DNA of 64,000 nucleotides from Acidobacteriaceae bacterium (GCA_019240475.1 JAFAYI010000029.1:124001-188000); one strand, 5' to 3'; shown: positions 18,382-27,864, numbered from the stretch's first letter. Translations and numbers: made by a program. The notes: generated by a model not told the origin, from the letters alone.

Positions 18382-18837
18382 ATGAGACAACGCACCCGGG
18401 ATGTGATTGCAGGGCAACTGACACTGGATTACTTCATGCACAAGGCAGCGGAGGGATGGACGTTAGCCGCCGTCGAGTGGGTGCGCGAGATTCCGGACCG
18501 GGCGGCGGAGAGCAAGCAGGTGGAGGTTTCGTTCCGGCCGGAGGAGATTCCATACGGGCTGCGCATTGCAGAGGACGGGATGAACCTGGAGCGGAATCCG
18601 CTGGAAACGGTGGTAATGCTGATGATCCTGGAAGAGATTGTGAAGGAGAAGCGCATTACGGAGATTGCGGAGGATCTGAACGTGCTCGGCTTCAAGACGC
18701 GAGGCGGATTGGGCTGGAGCGCGAGCGCGGTTTTTGAACTGTTGCCGCGGCTGATCGAAATGGGACCTTCGCTGCTTAAGAGCCCGGAATGGCGTGAGCG
18801 GCGGGAGGGAGCAGGGACGGCGGGAGCCCCGAACTGA
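18382..18837 (+). CDS. Conserved hypothetical, recombinase-domain-like C-terminus
   Basis: 151 residues, ATG preceded by GAGGAG. No family is assigned with confidence. The N-terminal half (ytic pattern LTLDYFMHKAAEGWTLAAVEWVRE) is unlike anything I recognise. Residues ~95-125 (ITEIAEDLNVLGFKTRGG.GWSASAVFELL) resemble the helix-turn-helix of the serine-recombinase 'recombinase' domain, where a short motif chooses target DNA. There is no resolvase catalytic domain, so it is not an active integrase. Ends 7 bp from the convergent motB. Confidence 0.65.
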   Translation: MRQRTRDVIAGQLTLDYFMHKAAEGWTLAAVEWVREIPDRAAESKQVEVSFRPEEIPYGLRIAEDGMNLERNPLETVVMLMILEEIVKEKRITEIAEDLNVLGFKTRGGLGWSASAVFELLPRLIEMGPSLLKSPEWRERREGAGTAGAPN

Positions 18838-18844
18838 GCGGCGG

Positions 18845-19561
18845 TTACGTACCCAAGTATTTGACGATAACCGAAATGCGGCGGTTCGAAGGGTCGAGCG
18901 GATTGGCCGCGTCGCGCGGACGTTGATCGGCATAGCCGCGGATTTCGCTCACCTGGTCGGATCGCAGGCCATTCTGCTGCATCACTTGGCGGGCTGCATT
19001 GGCTCGGTCCGTCGAAAGTTCCCAGTTTGTATACGTATTTTGGCTTCCGAAGCGCGAGGAATCTGTGTGCCCTTCGATCAGCAGCCGGTTCGGAAGGCGC
19101 CCGAGTTCATGGGCCAAGCGAACCAGCAGATCGCTGCCGAACTGACTGGGGTGAGGGCTGCCCGAATCGAAGAACATGCCCTGTTCGGTCTCCATCAGCT
19201 CGATACGCAGACCTTCGCCGGTCACCGTGATGACAACGTGATCCTTTAAAGATTGGAACTCGGGCGCTTTTTTCATGGCCTCTTCGAGCTTCTGGCGAAT
19301 CTGGCTCATGTCGAGCTTGGATGTCATGCTTTCGCCCGTTCCGGCGATAGTGGTTCCGACTTGTTTGCCGTAACCCTTGGGGTCTTGAAAGTATCCCCCG
19401 ACGGCCTTCTTTACCTGATCGCTACTAGTGAGCAGCCAGAGCACGATGAACAAGGCCATCATGGCGGTGACGAAATCCGCATAGGCCACCTTCCACGCTC
19501 CGCCATGGGAAATGGCGTGCGCGCGTTTCTTCTTGTAGATAACGACAGGCGGCGAGTTCAT
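18845..19561 (-). CDS. motB: Flagellar motor stator protein MotB
   Basis: 238 residues. One N-terminal membrane helix with the proton-binding Asp29 (AYADFVTAMMALFIVLWLL), a plug/linker region, and an OmpA-like peptidoglycan-binding domain (LLIEGHTDSSRFGS, STDRANAARQVM). With MotA it forms the ion-driven stator. 21 bp downstream of motA, so co-translated. No other flagellar genes are present; a gliding or other MotAB-like motor remains possible. Confidence 0.93.
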   Translation of the reverse strand: MNSPPVVIYKKKRAHAISHGGAWKVAYADFVTAMMALFIVLWLLTSSDQVKKAVGGYFQDPKGYGKQVGTTIAGTGESMTSKLDMSQIRQKLEEAMKKAPEFQSLKDHVVITVTGEGLRIELMETEQGMFFDSGSPHPSQFGSDLLVRLAHELGRLPNRLLIEGHTDSSRFGSQNTYTNWELSTDRANAARQVMQQNGLRSDQVSEIRGYADQRPRDAANPLDPSNRRISVIVKYLGT

Positions 19562-19582
19562 AGAGAATGGCTCGGAGAACGG

Positions 19583-20464
19583 CTAGGCCGCTTCCTGCAC
19601 GGGCGGCGCGGCGGGCGAAGCCTTGCATCCGTCTTCCATTTCCTTGAAGGAAGGCCGCAGGTCCGATGGGATGGCGCGACGGGCGAACTCGATCGCCAAA
19701 CGCGGCGCCGTCCCGCGAATCATGGCGAGCATGCCGACGCGGAGACATTGCAGATACTGCGCTTCGGCGTCGTTCTGCTTGGTGAGAAAAGAGGCGACGG
19801 GCCCCAGGAATCCGTAGCAAAGTAGGATGCCCAGAAACGTTCCGACAAGCGCGGCGGCGACCTTATGGCCGATCTCTTCGGGAGGACCGCCCAGGGCGCC
19901 CATCGTTACGACAACGCCGAGCACGGCGGCCACAATTCCGAGACCCGGAAGCGAGTCGGCCATTGTCGTAAGCGCCGCGACCGGAACGCTGGACTCCTGG
20001 TGAAGAACCTCAATATCTAGCTCCATAAGCTGGTCGATTTCGAACGCTCCCACGCCTCCGCTGATCACCATGCGGAATGTGTCGCAGAGGAAACTGACGG
20101 CGTGGCAATTGGCGAGAAAAACAGGATACTTCGAAAGAATCGGGCTCTTGTCGGGCGACTCGACGTCGGCTTCCAATTTGTCGAGACCGCCTTTGCGGCC
20201 GGCGGCGAAGAACTCATTGAGCATCTTCAGGGTCTCGAGATAGAAGGCTTTCGAATACGGCGAAGGCTTTAATATTCCGAGCGCGCCTTTGAAGATTTTG
20301 ATGACGATGGGAAGCGGATTAGCCACCAGCAGAGTGCCGATAGCGGCGCCACCGATGATAACCAGCTCCGCCGGTTGCATAAGCACCAGCAGCTTGCCGC
20401 GTTCCATGAGGAATCCGCCGATAATGGCGCCCAAAACTACCAACATGCCGATGATGGAAAACAT
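19583..20464 (-). CDS. motA: Flagellar motor stator protein MotA
   Basis: 293 residues, four membrane helices: two at the N-terminus (MFSIIGMLVVLGAIIGGFLM and LVIIGGAAIGTLLVA) and two late ones (GLGIVAAVLGVVVTMGAL and HKVAAALVGTFLGILLCYGFLGPVAS). The large cytoplasmic loop carries the charged residues that contact FliG. Matches the long (about 290-residue) MotA class. The start is the ATG following a ~55-bp gap to the upstream small gene pair. Confidence 0.94.
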   Translation of the reverse strand: MFSIIGMLVVLGAIIGGFLMERGKLLVLMQPAELVIIGGAAIGTLLVANPLPIVIKIFKGALGILKPSPYSKAFYLETLKMLNEFFAAGRKGGLDKLEADVESPDKSPILSKYPVFLANCHAVSFLCDTFRMVISGGVGAFEIDQLMELDIEVLHQESSVPVAALTTMADSLPGLGIVAAVLGVVVTMGALGGPPEEIGHKVAAALVGTFLGILLCYGFLGPVASFLTKQNDAEAQYLQCLRVGMLAMIRGTAPRLAIEFARRAIPSDLRPSFKEMEDGCKASPAAPPVQEAA

Positions 20465-20519
20465 TGCTCGTAGGCTAGTGGGCGGAGCGAGCAGCGAATC
20501 TCACGCGTAAACGGGTAGC

Positions 20520-20645
20520 TTATAGAGCCTCGCCCGAAGCCGATTGTCCCGAGTCGGCGACGCTGATCGCCCGGTCACGCATGCGATCAATCAAATGTTG
20601 CCGGATACCGAAAGGCAGATTCTCCCAAATTTCGAGTTTCGGCAT
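20520..20645 (-). CDS. 41-residue partner of the RHH gene (possibly shortened)
   Basis: Too short for routine calling. Its ATG shares one base with the RHH stop (TGATG), so the two are coupled. The product starts MPKLEIWENLPFGIRQHLID and ends SVADSGQSASGEAL. It looks like the N- and C-terminal ends of a roughly 80-residue family that I recall following RHH genes in Acidobacteriota and Cyanobacteria, with the middle missing; that comparison is from memory. It may be a deleted toxin-like partner or a normal short peptide. Confidence 0.5.
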   Translation of the reverse strand: MPKLEIWENLPFGIRQHLIDRMRDRAISVADSGQSASGEAL

Positions 20646-20950
20646 CAGCCGCCGAAGATCATGCGGCCCATTCGATCGCCGAGCCGCTTCACTTCTTCGG
20701 GATCATCGCTCTGGCGGAAGCGCTCCGCGAGGGCAAGAAAATCCTGCTGTCTCTGCTTTTGGGCTTCAATTCCGTTTTCGATCAACTCAATCAGCATGCG
20801 ATTAGCGCTCAGCCGGCGCCCCTTCGCCAGGCTACGAACCTGCGCGGCGAGACCGGCGGGAAGGCTGACGCTCTGCCGCACAAGCTTGTTTGGCGCACGC
20901 ACGCTACCATTATGCAACGGATGGTGCACAAATGCGCGTTTATGCACCAT
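20645..20950 (-). CDS. Ribbon-helix-helix (CopG/Arc-type) small protein
   Basis: 101 residues from the longest ATG. The fold is seen at VRQSVSLPAGLAAQVRSLAKGRRLSANRMLIELIENGIEAQ: a beta strand followed by two helices, as in CopG/Arc repressors and RHH antitoxins. The first 16-23 codons overlap a palindrome (20921-20950), so the real start may be GTG at 20902 or 20881, leaving the palindrome as operator. Followed by a coupled 41-residue ORF, a toxin-antitoxin-like layout. Confidence 0.7.
   Translation of the reverse strand: MVHKRAFVHHPLHNGSVRAPNKLVRQSVSLPAGLAAQVRSLAKGRRLSANRMLIELIENGIEAQKQRQQDFLALAERFRQSDDPEEVKRLGDRMGRMIFGG
20921..20950. promoter_or_regulatory. 30-bp imperfect palindrome at the RHH gene start
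   Basis: Two 15-bp arms match at 13 of 15 positions around a GCGC centre; each outer arm is ATGGTGCA / TGCACCAT. Further copies of the TGGTGCA-like half-site flank it (20906-20911 and 20951-20960). Such arrays fit binding of a dimeric RHH protein and therefore autoregulation (inferred). Confidence 0.55.
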
Positions 20951-20974
20951 TGTGGTGTGCAGCGGATTTCCGGT

Positions 20975-22900
20975 TCAGCGGAGAGTGAGAATCTGGCTCA
21001 CGGCGCGGCGCGCTTCGAGGATGGACATGCGGTGGTCCATGATTCCGGAGAGATCGGAATTGGCGAATGCGATGCGGCCGTAAGGATTGCGGCGAAGAAC
21101 GTCGCCCGGGCCGGGCTGGCCGTTGCGTCCGAAGAAGAAGCCGGGCTGCGGGCTCAAGTATGCGTGGCCCCAACGGTTCAGGACGATGCCCCCGATGTCG
21201 CGCGCGGCATCGAAGCCGGAGCGCGCGAACATGGTGGTGAATTGTTCGCGGATGCGCCGCTCGTATTCGCGGAAAGGGGTTGCGAGAAGCTCGGCGCGGC
21301 CGCGCGTGGTCTGATCCTCCAAAGACGATCCCGGATAGGAGAAGAGGATCTTGAGCGTCAACACAGTGGGCATGTCGGGATTGATGACGGCCGGATCGGT
21401 TCCCAGGGTCGCGAGCTTGCGCATGGTGAGATAATTGCCGATTCCTTCGAACCACTGGCATTCGGTCAAGCCGAGATTGTAAAGAAAACGCCAGTTGCGG
21501 ACGGCCACGTTGGCCATCAAACAGGGCGCGCGGAGAAACTGCGAGTAAGCTTCGCGGCAGAGGGCGGGCAGATCGCGGACGATGTGTTTCGCGGTCCAGC
21601 TTCCGCCGGCCACGATGACGCGCGAGGCGCGGACGCGATGGAGCACGCCGTCCTTTGTGTAAAGGATCTCGACGGCGGGCGCGTTGCGCGGATCGCCTTC
21701 GTGCCGGACCGACACAACGGTAGCGCCGGTGCGGATGCGGACCGCCTGGCCGCCGCGATCCAAGGCATCGAACCGCACGCGGCCGCGGCAGATATCTTGC
21801 ATGAGCGGCCCGCCGGAGATAGCTTGCGGAATCAGCTTCTTTAGAATCTGACGAGCCACGCCCGTGTTTCCGCCAGGAAACATCTGCGCGCCCTTGGCGT
21901 AATCCCAGGGAAGCAGAACGTCGGCGGCGTAGTCAGCGTAACCCGAGAGCACGTCGGCGCCGATGCCCGAGCCGCCGCCAGAGAGGGGCGAAAGAAACAT
22001 GCGAATGGTTTCGGCGCTCAGGCCGTAGGTTTCGATCAGGTGCTGCTCTAGCGTGATACTGTCCAGATGCCGCGATGCGGCGTCGCCGTGTTCTTTGGGC
22101 TGGAAGCGATGCTCGGAGAACGGCTTGCGATCGGCGTCGCGCATGTTCAGCAGCTCTCGCTTGGCTTGCCGGGAAATCGGGGCGCCCTCGAGCCGTTTGC
22201 CCCAGGGGTCGGTCAGCCATAAGCCGTCCTTCTCGCCGAACTTCGCCCCAAAGAAGAAGCCGGAGGTCTTGCCGCCGACCGGGTACGGCGCGGTTTCGAT
22301 GGGGAATTCGCGTTGAGGGCCGCTCCACTTCTGGTATTGAAACTGGCTCCAATCGACGCCTATGGAATCGTAGAACCCGGCAAGGAAGCTGTTCGGCAGA
22401 GGAGGGAAGCAGGCGGCCGAGCCCTGATGAACCATGAGGCGCTCGCCATCCACCTGGAACTCGTTGCGCTTGGCCTCGCCGCCGAAGATGGGGTGGTTGT
22501 CGATGACCAGGCAGGTGGGGTTCGTCTGATTGTTCTTCCTTGCGCGGGCATCGCGCGTGAAGAAGAACGCCGCGGCGAGGCCGCTGATGCCGCCTCCGAT
22601 GACGGCGCAATCGAACCGCTCGCCGGTATCGACGGGCGTCGCAGCGCCGCTCTCAAAGACGCTATCCCGGATTTGATGGCCGGCGGTCATGACATTGTAC
22701 GTGTTGCCGTTCGAAGCGGCGTAATCGCCGACGCCACCGTAGCCGGTCCAATCGGGCTCGGCGAGCAGTTGAGACGGAGCGACGGAATTCAGCAAAAGGG
22801 TTCCCGCGGCAAGCAGGGTTGAGTTCAAAAGGTCGCGCCGCTCGATGGGCGCGTTCAGGCCGAGGGCGTCATCGCCGGAATGCGCAGGTTTGTTCGACAC
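20975..22900 (-). CDS. Tat-exported FAD oxidoreductase, spermidine-dehydrogenase-like
   Basis: 641 residues. The start MSNKPAHSGDDALGL is followed by a twin-arginine-like signal (ERRDLLNSTLLAAGTLLLNS). The FAD-binding Rossmann motif FDCAVIGGGISGLAAAFFF is near residue 80. The layout LGLNAPIERRDLLN resembles the SpdH-type spermidine dehydrogenases. The protein is predicted to be periplasmic. Substrate specificity cannot be read from the sequence, so an amine oxidase in general is safer. Divergent from the ADOP permease. Confidence 0.75.
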   Translation of the reverse strand: MSNKPAHSGDDALGLNAPIERRDLLNSTLLAAGTLLLNSVAPSQLLAEPDWTGYGGVGDYAASNGNTYNVMTAGHQIRDSVFESGAATPVDTGERFDCAVIGGGISGLAAAFFFTRDARARKNNQTNPTCLVIDNHPIFGGEAKRNEFQVDGERLMVHQGSAACFPPLPNSFLAGFYDSIGVDWSQFQYQKWSGPQREFPIETAPYPVGGKTSGFFFGAKFGEKDGLWLTDPWGKRLEGAPISRQAKRELLNMRDADRKPFSEHRFQPKEHGDAASRHLDSITLEQHLIETYGLSAETIRMFLSPLSGGGSGIGADVLSGYADYAADVLLPWDYAKGAQMFPGGNTGVARQILKKLIPQAISGGPLMQDICRGRVRFDALDRGGQAVRIRTGATVVSVRHEGDPRNAPAVEILYTKDGVLHRVRASRVIVAGGSWTAKHIVRDLPALCREAYSQFLRAPCLMANVAVRNWRFLYNLGLTECQWFEGIGNYLTMRKLATLGTDPAVINPDMPTVLTLKILFSYPGSSLEDQTTRGRAELLATPFREYERRIREQFTTMFARSGFDAARDIGGIVLNRWGHAYLSPQPGFFFGRNGQPGPGDVLRRNPYGRIAFANSDLSGIMDHRMSILEARRAVSQILTLR

Positions 22901-22984
22901 GTGACATCATCATTTGACCACTTGTACATGCCTGCTCGGCAGGACTTTCGGAACTTCCTCGCGGGTGGTTCGTATAAAGAAGAT

Positions 22985-25456
22985 ATGGAAACTTTGGTCG
23001 GCGACGCGCGGCAAGCACTGCGCATGTTGCGCAAGAATCCGACATTCACGGCTATCGCGGTGGCGGCGCTTGCCCTCGGCATCGGCGCCAACACGGGCAT
23101 CTTCAGCGTGATCGATAAGGTGATGCTGCAGCCGTTGCCATATCCCGAGCCGGACCGCATCATGATGCTGGGGCGCAGCTATCCGCAGGGGAATGGCTAT
23201 TCCAATTCGATCCCGAAATACATGGTGTGGCGGCAGAACAACGTGTTCTCGGCGATGGCGCTGTACGATTTCGCGGGACCCGGAATGAATATCACCGACG
23301 GGGACCGGCCGCAGCAAGTGAAAGGCGTGCACATATCGGCCGATTACTTCAAGGTGTTCGGGATCGGACCGGCGATGGGACGGGGATTTACGTCCGCCGA
23401 GGATTCACCGAACGGGCCGAAAGCGGCAGTAATCAGCGAGAAGCTTTGGAGATCGCACTTCGGAGGCGCCGAGAACATCCTGGGAAAAACTCTGCTTCTG
23501 AACGGCGAGCCGTATCCGATTGTGGGCGTGATGCCGGCGCGGTTTGCGCCGGACCCTCCAGCCGATGTTTGGATTCCCATACAAGCCGATCCCAACAGCA
23601 CGAATCAAGGCCATTATCTGAACGTGGCCGCGCGCTTGAAACCGGGCGTGACGGTGCAGCAAGCGCGAGCGGAGATGAAGCTGCGCGGCGAGGTTTTTCG
23701 CCGCATAAATCCGAAGTGGATGGATAAGGGAGAAGGGGTGGCGGTTATGCCCATGCGCGAGGCGATGGTGGGCGATGTGAAGACGGCGCTGCTGGTGCTG
23801 CTCGGTTCCGTCGTGTTGGTGCTGCTAATTGCGTGCGCGAATGTCGCGAACCTGCTGCTGGCGCGAGCGGCCGGACGGCAGAGGGAACTCGCGATTCGCG
23901 CGGCGGTGGGCGCGAGCCGCTGGCGCGTGGTACGGCAGCTATTGACCGAGAGCGTGATCCTATCGGCCATCGGCGGGGTGGTTGGATTTCTGCTTGGCGC
24001 GTGGGGCGTGCGGAGCCTGCTACTTTTTGTGCCGGGCAACATTCCGCGCCTGACAGATCCGGACCATCCGCAGGCGCTCATGGGGATGCTCGATTGGCGC
24101 ATGGTGGTGTTCGCGGTCGGCATTTCTTTCGTGACCGGAATCGTTTTCGGATTGTTTCCGGCGCTGCACATTTCGAATCCCGACGTGGCCTCCACATTGA
24201 AGGAAGCAAGCGGACGGTCGGGCACGGGACGGAAGCAGAACCGCATGCGCAAGGCGCTGGTGGGGGCGGAGATGGCGCTGGCGCTCGTGCTGTTGACGGC
24301 GGCCGTCCTGCTCATCCGGACGTTCGTGGGGCTGAGCACCGTCAATCCCGGCATCGATCCGCACCACGTGCTCACGCTGCAGACCTCGCTCGCGGGGGGA
24401 AACTATGCGACCACGGCGAAGGTGGACAATCTGGCTGTGCAGGTGATCCGGAAAATCGAGACTCTGCCTGGCGTGCAGGCCGCCGCGGTGGCGGTTGTGC
24501 TGCCGACCGACAGCGAGATCGACTTGCCGTTCAACATCGCCGGAAAGGCGCCGAAAGCGGGCCAAACATTCAATGGCGACGAGCAGTGGCGCTTCGTCTC
24601 GCCGCACTACTTTGCGGTGTTCCGCATACCCCTGTTGCGGGGCCGTACTTTTACGGAACGCGACGAGACGAAGTCGCCCAAGATTGTGATTATCAATCAG
24701 GCCATGGCGAAGAAGTACTGGCCGAAAGAAGATCCGGTGGGGCAGATGATTACCATCGGCAAGGGACTGGGGCCGCAGTTCAACGACGACCCGCGCGAGA
24801 TCGTCGGAATCGTCGGGGATGTGCGAGAGACAGGACTCGGCGATAAAGACGTAGGAGTGATGTACATCCCGCAGAGCCAGGTTCCCGAAGGGCTAACGCA
24901 GTTGGCCAACAGCGTGATTCCGCTCTCCTGGTGCGTGCGCTCGGTGATGGACCCGAATTCGCTCCGGACGGCGGTTGAGCAGCAGTTCGAAGCGGTGGAC
25001 CCGCTGGTTTCGATTTCCAAGGTGCGGCCCATGGACCAGGTAATTGCCGAGAGCGTGTCGCGGCAAAACTTCAATATGCTGCTGCTGAGCATTTTCGCGG
25101 GGATCGCGCTGGTGTTGGCGGCGATTGGCATCTACGGCTTGATGTCGTATTCGGTGGAGCAGCAGACGCAGGAATTGGGTATCCGCATGGCGCTGGGGGC
25201 GGGCCGGCAGCAGGTCGTGAAATTGATTGTGGGGCAGGGAATGACGCCCGCATTGATTGGCGTAGTGGCGGGATTGGCGATTGCGTTTGGTATCACGCGC
25301 GTGCTTGGGAGCCTGCTCTATGGAGTGAAAGCGAGCGACCCGCTGACGTTCGCGGGAGTTGCGTTGATTCTGTCCGCTGTGGCCCTGTTTGCGACGTATA
25401 TACCGGCGCGCAGAGCCGTGAAGGTGGACCCGGTGATCGCGCTCAGACAGGAGTGA
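22985..25456 (+). CDS. ADOP-family ABC permease (MacB/FtsX type)
   Basis: 823 residues from the ATG at 22985; a 35-residue upstream extension is out of character with the family. Starts METLVGDARQALRMLRKNPTFTAIAVAALALGIGANTGIFSVI, the Acidobacterial Duplicated Orphaned Permease signature. Two MacB_PCD periplasmic domains alternate with FtsX permease regions (two sets of four membrane helices overall, e.g. TALLVLLGSVVLVLLIACANVANLLLARA and C-terminal LLSIFAGIALVLAAIGIYGLMSYSV). There is no ATPase gene next door, the usual state for ADOPs. Export substrate unknown. Confidence 0.9.
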   Translation: METLVGDARQALRMLRKNPTFTAIAVAALALGIGANTGIFSVIDKVMLQPLPYPEPDRIMMLGRSYPQGNGYSNSIPKYMVWRQNNVFSAMALYDFAGPGMNITDGDRPQQVKGVHISADYFKVFGIGPAMGRGFTSAEDSPNGPKAAVISEKLWRSHFGGAENILGKTLLLNGEPYPIVGVMPARFAPDPPADVWIPIQADPNSTNQGHYLNVAARLKPGVTVQQARAEMKLRGEVFRRINPKWMDKGEGVAVMPMREAMVGDVKTALLVLLGSVVLVLLIACANVANLLLARAAGRQRELAIRAAVGASRWRVVRQLLTESVILSAIGGVVGFLLGAWGVRSLLLFVPGNIPRLTDPDHPQALMGMLDWRMVVFAVGISFVTGIVFGLFPALHISNPDVASTLKEASGRSGTGRKQNRMRKALVGAEMALALVLLTAAVLLIRTFVGLSTVNPGIDPHHVLTLQTSLAGGNYATTAKVDNLAVQVIRKIETLPGVQAAAVAVVLPTDSEIDLPFNIAGKAPKAGQTFNGDEQWRFVSPHYFAVFRIPLLRGRTFTERDETKSPKIVIINQAMAKKYWPKEDPVGQMITIGKGLGPQFNDDPREIVGIVGDVRETGLGDKDVGVMYIPQSQVPEGLTQLANSVIPLSWCVRSVMDPNSLRTAVEQQFEAVDPLVSISKVRPMDQVIAESVSRQNFNMLLLSIFAGIALVLAAIGIYGLMSYSVEQQTQELGIRMALGAGRQQVVKLIVGQGMTPALIGVVAGLAIAFGITRVLGSLLYGVKASDPLTFAGVALILSAVALFATYIPARRAVKVDPVIALRQE

Positions 25457-25494
25457 GGCGCGACAGCCGGATTCGATGCGGCCGGGGAGCCGGG

Positions 25495-27180
25495 CTAAAG
25501 TTCGCCGCGCTTAAAACGCTCCAGCAGGCGATCGCAGGCGCGAACCGCAATGGCCATCATGGTGAGCGTGGGATTCTGGCAGGCCGAAGAAACGAAACAC
25601 GCGCCATCCATGGCGAATACGTTGCGGATGTCGTGCAATTGGCAGAAGGCGTCTGTAACGGAGCGCTTGGGGTTGTCGCCCATGCGCGCCGTTCCAAGCT
25701 CGTGAATCGCCATCCCCGGCTCGGCGAGCTTCGAAGACACGCGGATGTTCTTGACGCCGGCGGCCTCCAGCATTTCGGCAGCGGTTTCGGCGGCGTCCTC
25801 GTGCATGGCCTTTTCGTTCTCGCCGTGCGACATGGAAATGTGCAGAGCCGGAATGCCCCAGGCGTCTTTCAGCTCCGGGTCGATGGAGACAAAGTTTTCG
25901 TTGCGCGCGAGCGATTCGCCGAACGCGCCGAGGCGGATGGTAAAGACGCCATCCTTGACGGCCTGCTTGAAATCCGCGCCATAGCCCTCCGCGCCGAAAT
26001 TGAACGTTGAGATTGCCGCGCCCTGGAACCCGTAGCCGCGCAGGAATGTTTTCTGCTGAGGGCCTTTGGCCAGATTGCGGAAGCGGATCACGTAAATGCC
26101 GTTGGCTCGGTGGGGGCCGCTGTAAGGGGTGGGCTTTTCCTGGAACGCCGGCATCTCTCCGGCGGCGCCGGCGCCCGTGGAATGGTCCATCAAACCGCGT
26201 CCCAGCAGGCCGCTGGAGTTGCCGAGGCCCTGGCCATGGTCCGGAGTGGACGAATTCAATAGGATGCGGGTGGATTCGAGCGATTGCGCGCAGAGGATCA
26301 CGACTTTCGCGCGAATATTCCGGACCTGCCGCGTGACGCCGTCGACAAACATCACGCCGGTCGCGCGATTGGTCGCGGGGTCCATATCGACCTTGGCGAC
26401 GACGGCGTTCGTGATGAGCGTGCATTTGCCGGTCTTGAGCGCGTCCTTCACGGTCGTGAACGGGCTGCTGAAATAGGAGAACGTGCTGCAGCCGCGCTCG
26501 CAAGGGCCGCAGTAGTGGCACGCCGCACGGCCATTGTGGTTCTGCGTGAGGATGGCGGTACGGCCGATGGTAACGGTTCGCCCGAATTGCTTGGCCACGC
26601 GCTCACGGAAAAATGTTTCGGCGCACGTCATCTTCATAGGCGGCAGGAAATGCCCGTCGGGAAGCGCGTCGTTATTTTCCGCGGCGCCGCTGATTCCGAC
26701 GTAGCCTTCCACCAAGTCGTAGTACGGCGTTAGATCTTTATAAGAGATTGGCCAGTCCGCTCCATAGCCGTCGTGGCTTGCGCCTTTGAAATCCAGATCG
26801 CTCAGACGGTAACTCTGGCGGCCCCAGACCAGCGTGCGGCCGCCGACGATGCGCAGGCGCTGCCACGTGAACGGCTTGTCGGCGGGCGTGCTGTAGGGGT
26901 TCTGGAGATCGTCTACGAACCAGTCATAGTTGTATTCCATGCACGCGTAGCACTGCCGTTGAACAGGCCGCGACTTAAGCCAATCGAGCGACATGTTTCG
27001 GTATTTGAGCTGGAAGGCCGGCATGTGCTCGGTGAACTCTTTGGGCGAGATGTTGCGGCCGGCTTCGAGGAGCGCGACGCTCAGGCCGGCTTCGGAGAGG
27101 CGTTTGGCGGCCCATCCGCCCGTGGCGCCGGAGCCCACCACAATCGCGTCGTAAGCCTGGGTTAAAGGATCTTGGAACAT
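25495..27180 (-). CDS. GMC-family oxidoreductase
   Basis: 561 residues from the ATG at 27180; 37 further residues upstream belong to the neighbour's reading frame shadow. FAD-binding YDAIVVGSGATGGWAAKRLSEAG is at the N-terminus, and the C-terminal HELGTARMGDNP ... NVFAMDGACFVSSACQNPTLTMMAIAVRACDRL carries the catalytic His region. Cys-rich patch CHYCGPCERGCSTF is typical of the sugar/polyol-oxidising subgroup. It is 13 bp downstream of a subunit-3-like gene, so a membrane-linked sugar or polyol dehydrogenase complex is likely. Confidence 0.9.
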   Translation of the reverse strand: MFQDPLTQAYDAIVVGSGATGGWAAKRLSEAGLSVALLEAGRNISPKEFTEHMPAFQLKYRNMSLDWLKSRPVQRQCYACMEYNYDWFVDDLQNPYSTPADKPFTWQRLRIVGGRTLVWGRQSYRLSDLDFKGASHDGYGADWPISYKDLTPYYDLVEGYVGISGAAENNDALPDGHFLPPMKMTCAETFFRERVAKQFGRTVTIGRTAILTQNHNGRAACHYCGPCERGCSTFSYFSSPFTTVKDALKTGKCTLITNAVVAKVDMDPATNRATGVMFVDGVTRQVRNIRAKVVILCAQSLESTRILLNSSTPDHGQGLGNSSGLLGRGLMDHSTGAGAAGEMPAFQEKPTPYSGPHRANGIYVIRFRNLAKGPQQKTFLRGYGFQGAAISTFNFGAEGYGADFKQAVKDGVFTIRLGAFGESLARNENFVSIDPELKDAWGIPALHISMSHGENEKAMHEDAAETAAEMLEAAGVKNIRVSSKLAEPGMAIHELGTARMGDNPKRSVTDAFCQLHDIRNVFAMDGACFVSSACQNPTLTMMAIAVRACDRLLERFKRGEL

Positions 27181-27193
27181 GCGCGCCTCGCTC

Positions 27194-27781
27194 CTATTCG
27201 ACAGGGCCCGAATGCTCGCCGTTCTGGTGCGGACAGCCGGAGAAGACGCCGTGCGGGAAAGTGCCGTCCCATCCAATCTCTTTGAGGCCAACTGGAGAGC
27301 TGTAGTAAGCGCCGACGATCCACGTCTTTAAGTTTTCGAAGTGCTGGTGACCGGGAAACGAGGCGACCTCTTCGCCCCAGGTCTGCTGCGTGTGGGGGAA
27401 GGCGAGCAGCGCAACCACATCCGTTTGCTGATCGGGAGGCAAGTGGACGAATGCGCTCCTGTAGCGCTCCATGCAGGCGCCATCGACGAAGGCTAGCGCG
27501 CTGAGGAACTCGCGCTGCGTCTCGGCCTTTTCGGCGCTCATCAGCAGATCGAGGAAGCGATTGACCAGCGCCTGCCTGGCGCCGGGAACCACGATATCGC
27601 TCAAGGCGATGAGCGTTTCGTTCTGGTGAGCGTCGAGCAACAGCGGTTTCCAATCGGACGCTTCGAGTTCCTTGGAGGCGTCATAGCCGGGCGGAAAGTC
27701 CCTGGCGAGCGCCGGGAAGGCGGCGGTTCCGGCGCCGATGGAAGCCAATAAAGAGGTGCGGAGCAGATCTCGGCGATTCAT
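27194..27781 (-). CDS. Gluconate 2-dehydrogenase subunit 3-like protein
   Basis: 195 residues. Begins MNRRDLLRTSLLASIGAGTAAFPALA, a Tat signal (RRDLLR). The body (LLLDAHQNETLIALSDIVVPGARQALVNRFLDLL) matches the subunit-3 family, which escorts the FAD subunit for folded export through Tat. The downstream GMC protein lacks its own signal peptide, consistent with hitch-hiking export. Function in this organism inferred from pairing. Confidence 0.88.
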   Translation of the reverse strand: MNRRDLLRTSLLASIGAGTAAFPALARDFPPGYDASKELEASDWKPLLLDAHQNETLIALSDIVVPGARQALVNRFLDLLMSAEKAETQREFLSALAFVDGACMERYRSAFVHLPPDQQTDVVALLAFPHTQQTWGEEVASFPGHQHFENLKTWIVGAYYSSPVGLKEIGWDGTFPHGVFSGCPHQNGEHSGPVE

Positions 27782-27864
27782 CGAAGCGTCTATTGTATGC
27801 GAGGCGCGACGGAGAAGCCTGAAATCGGAGGCTCGATTGCGGCTTCAGGCATCCTATAGATGTG

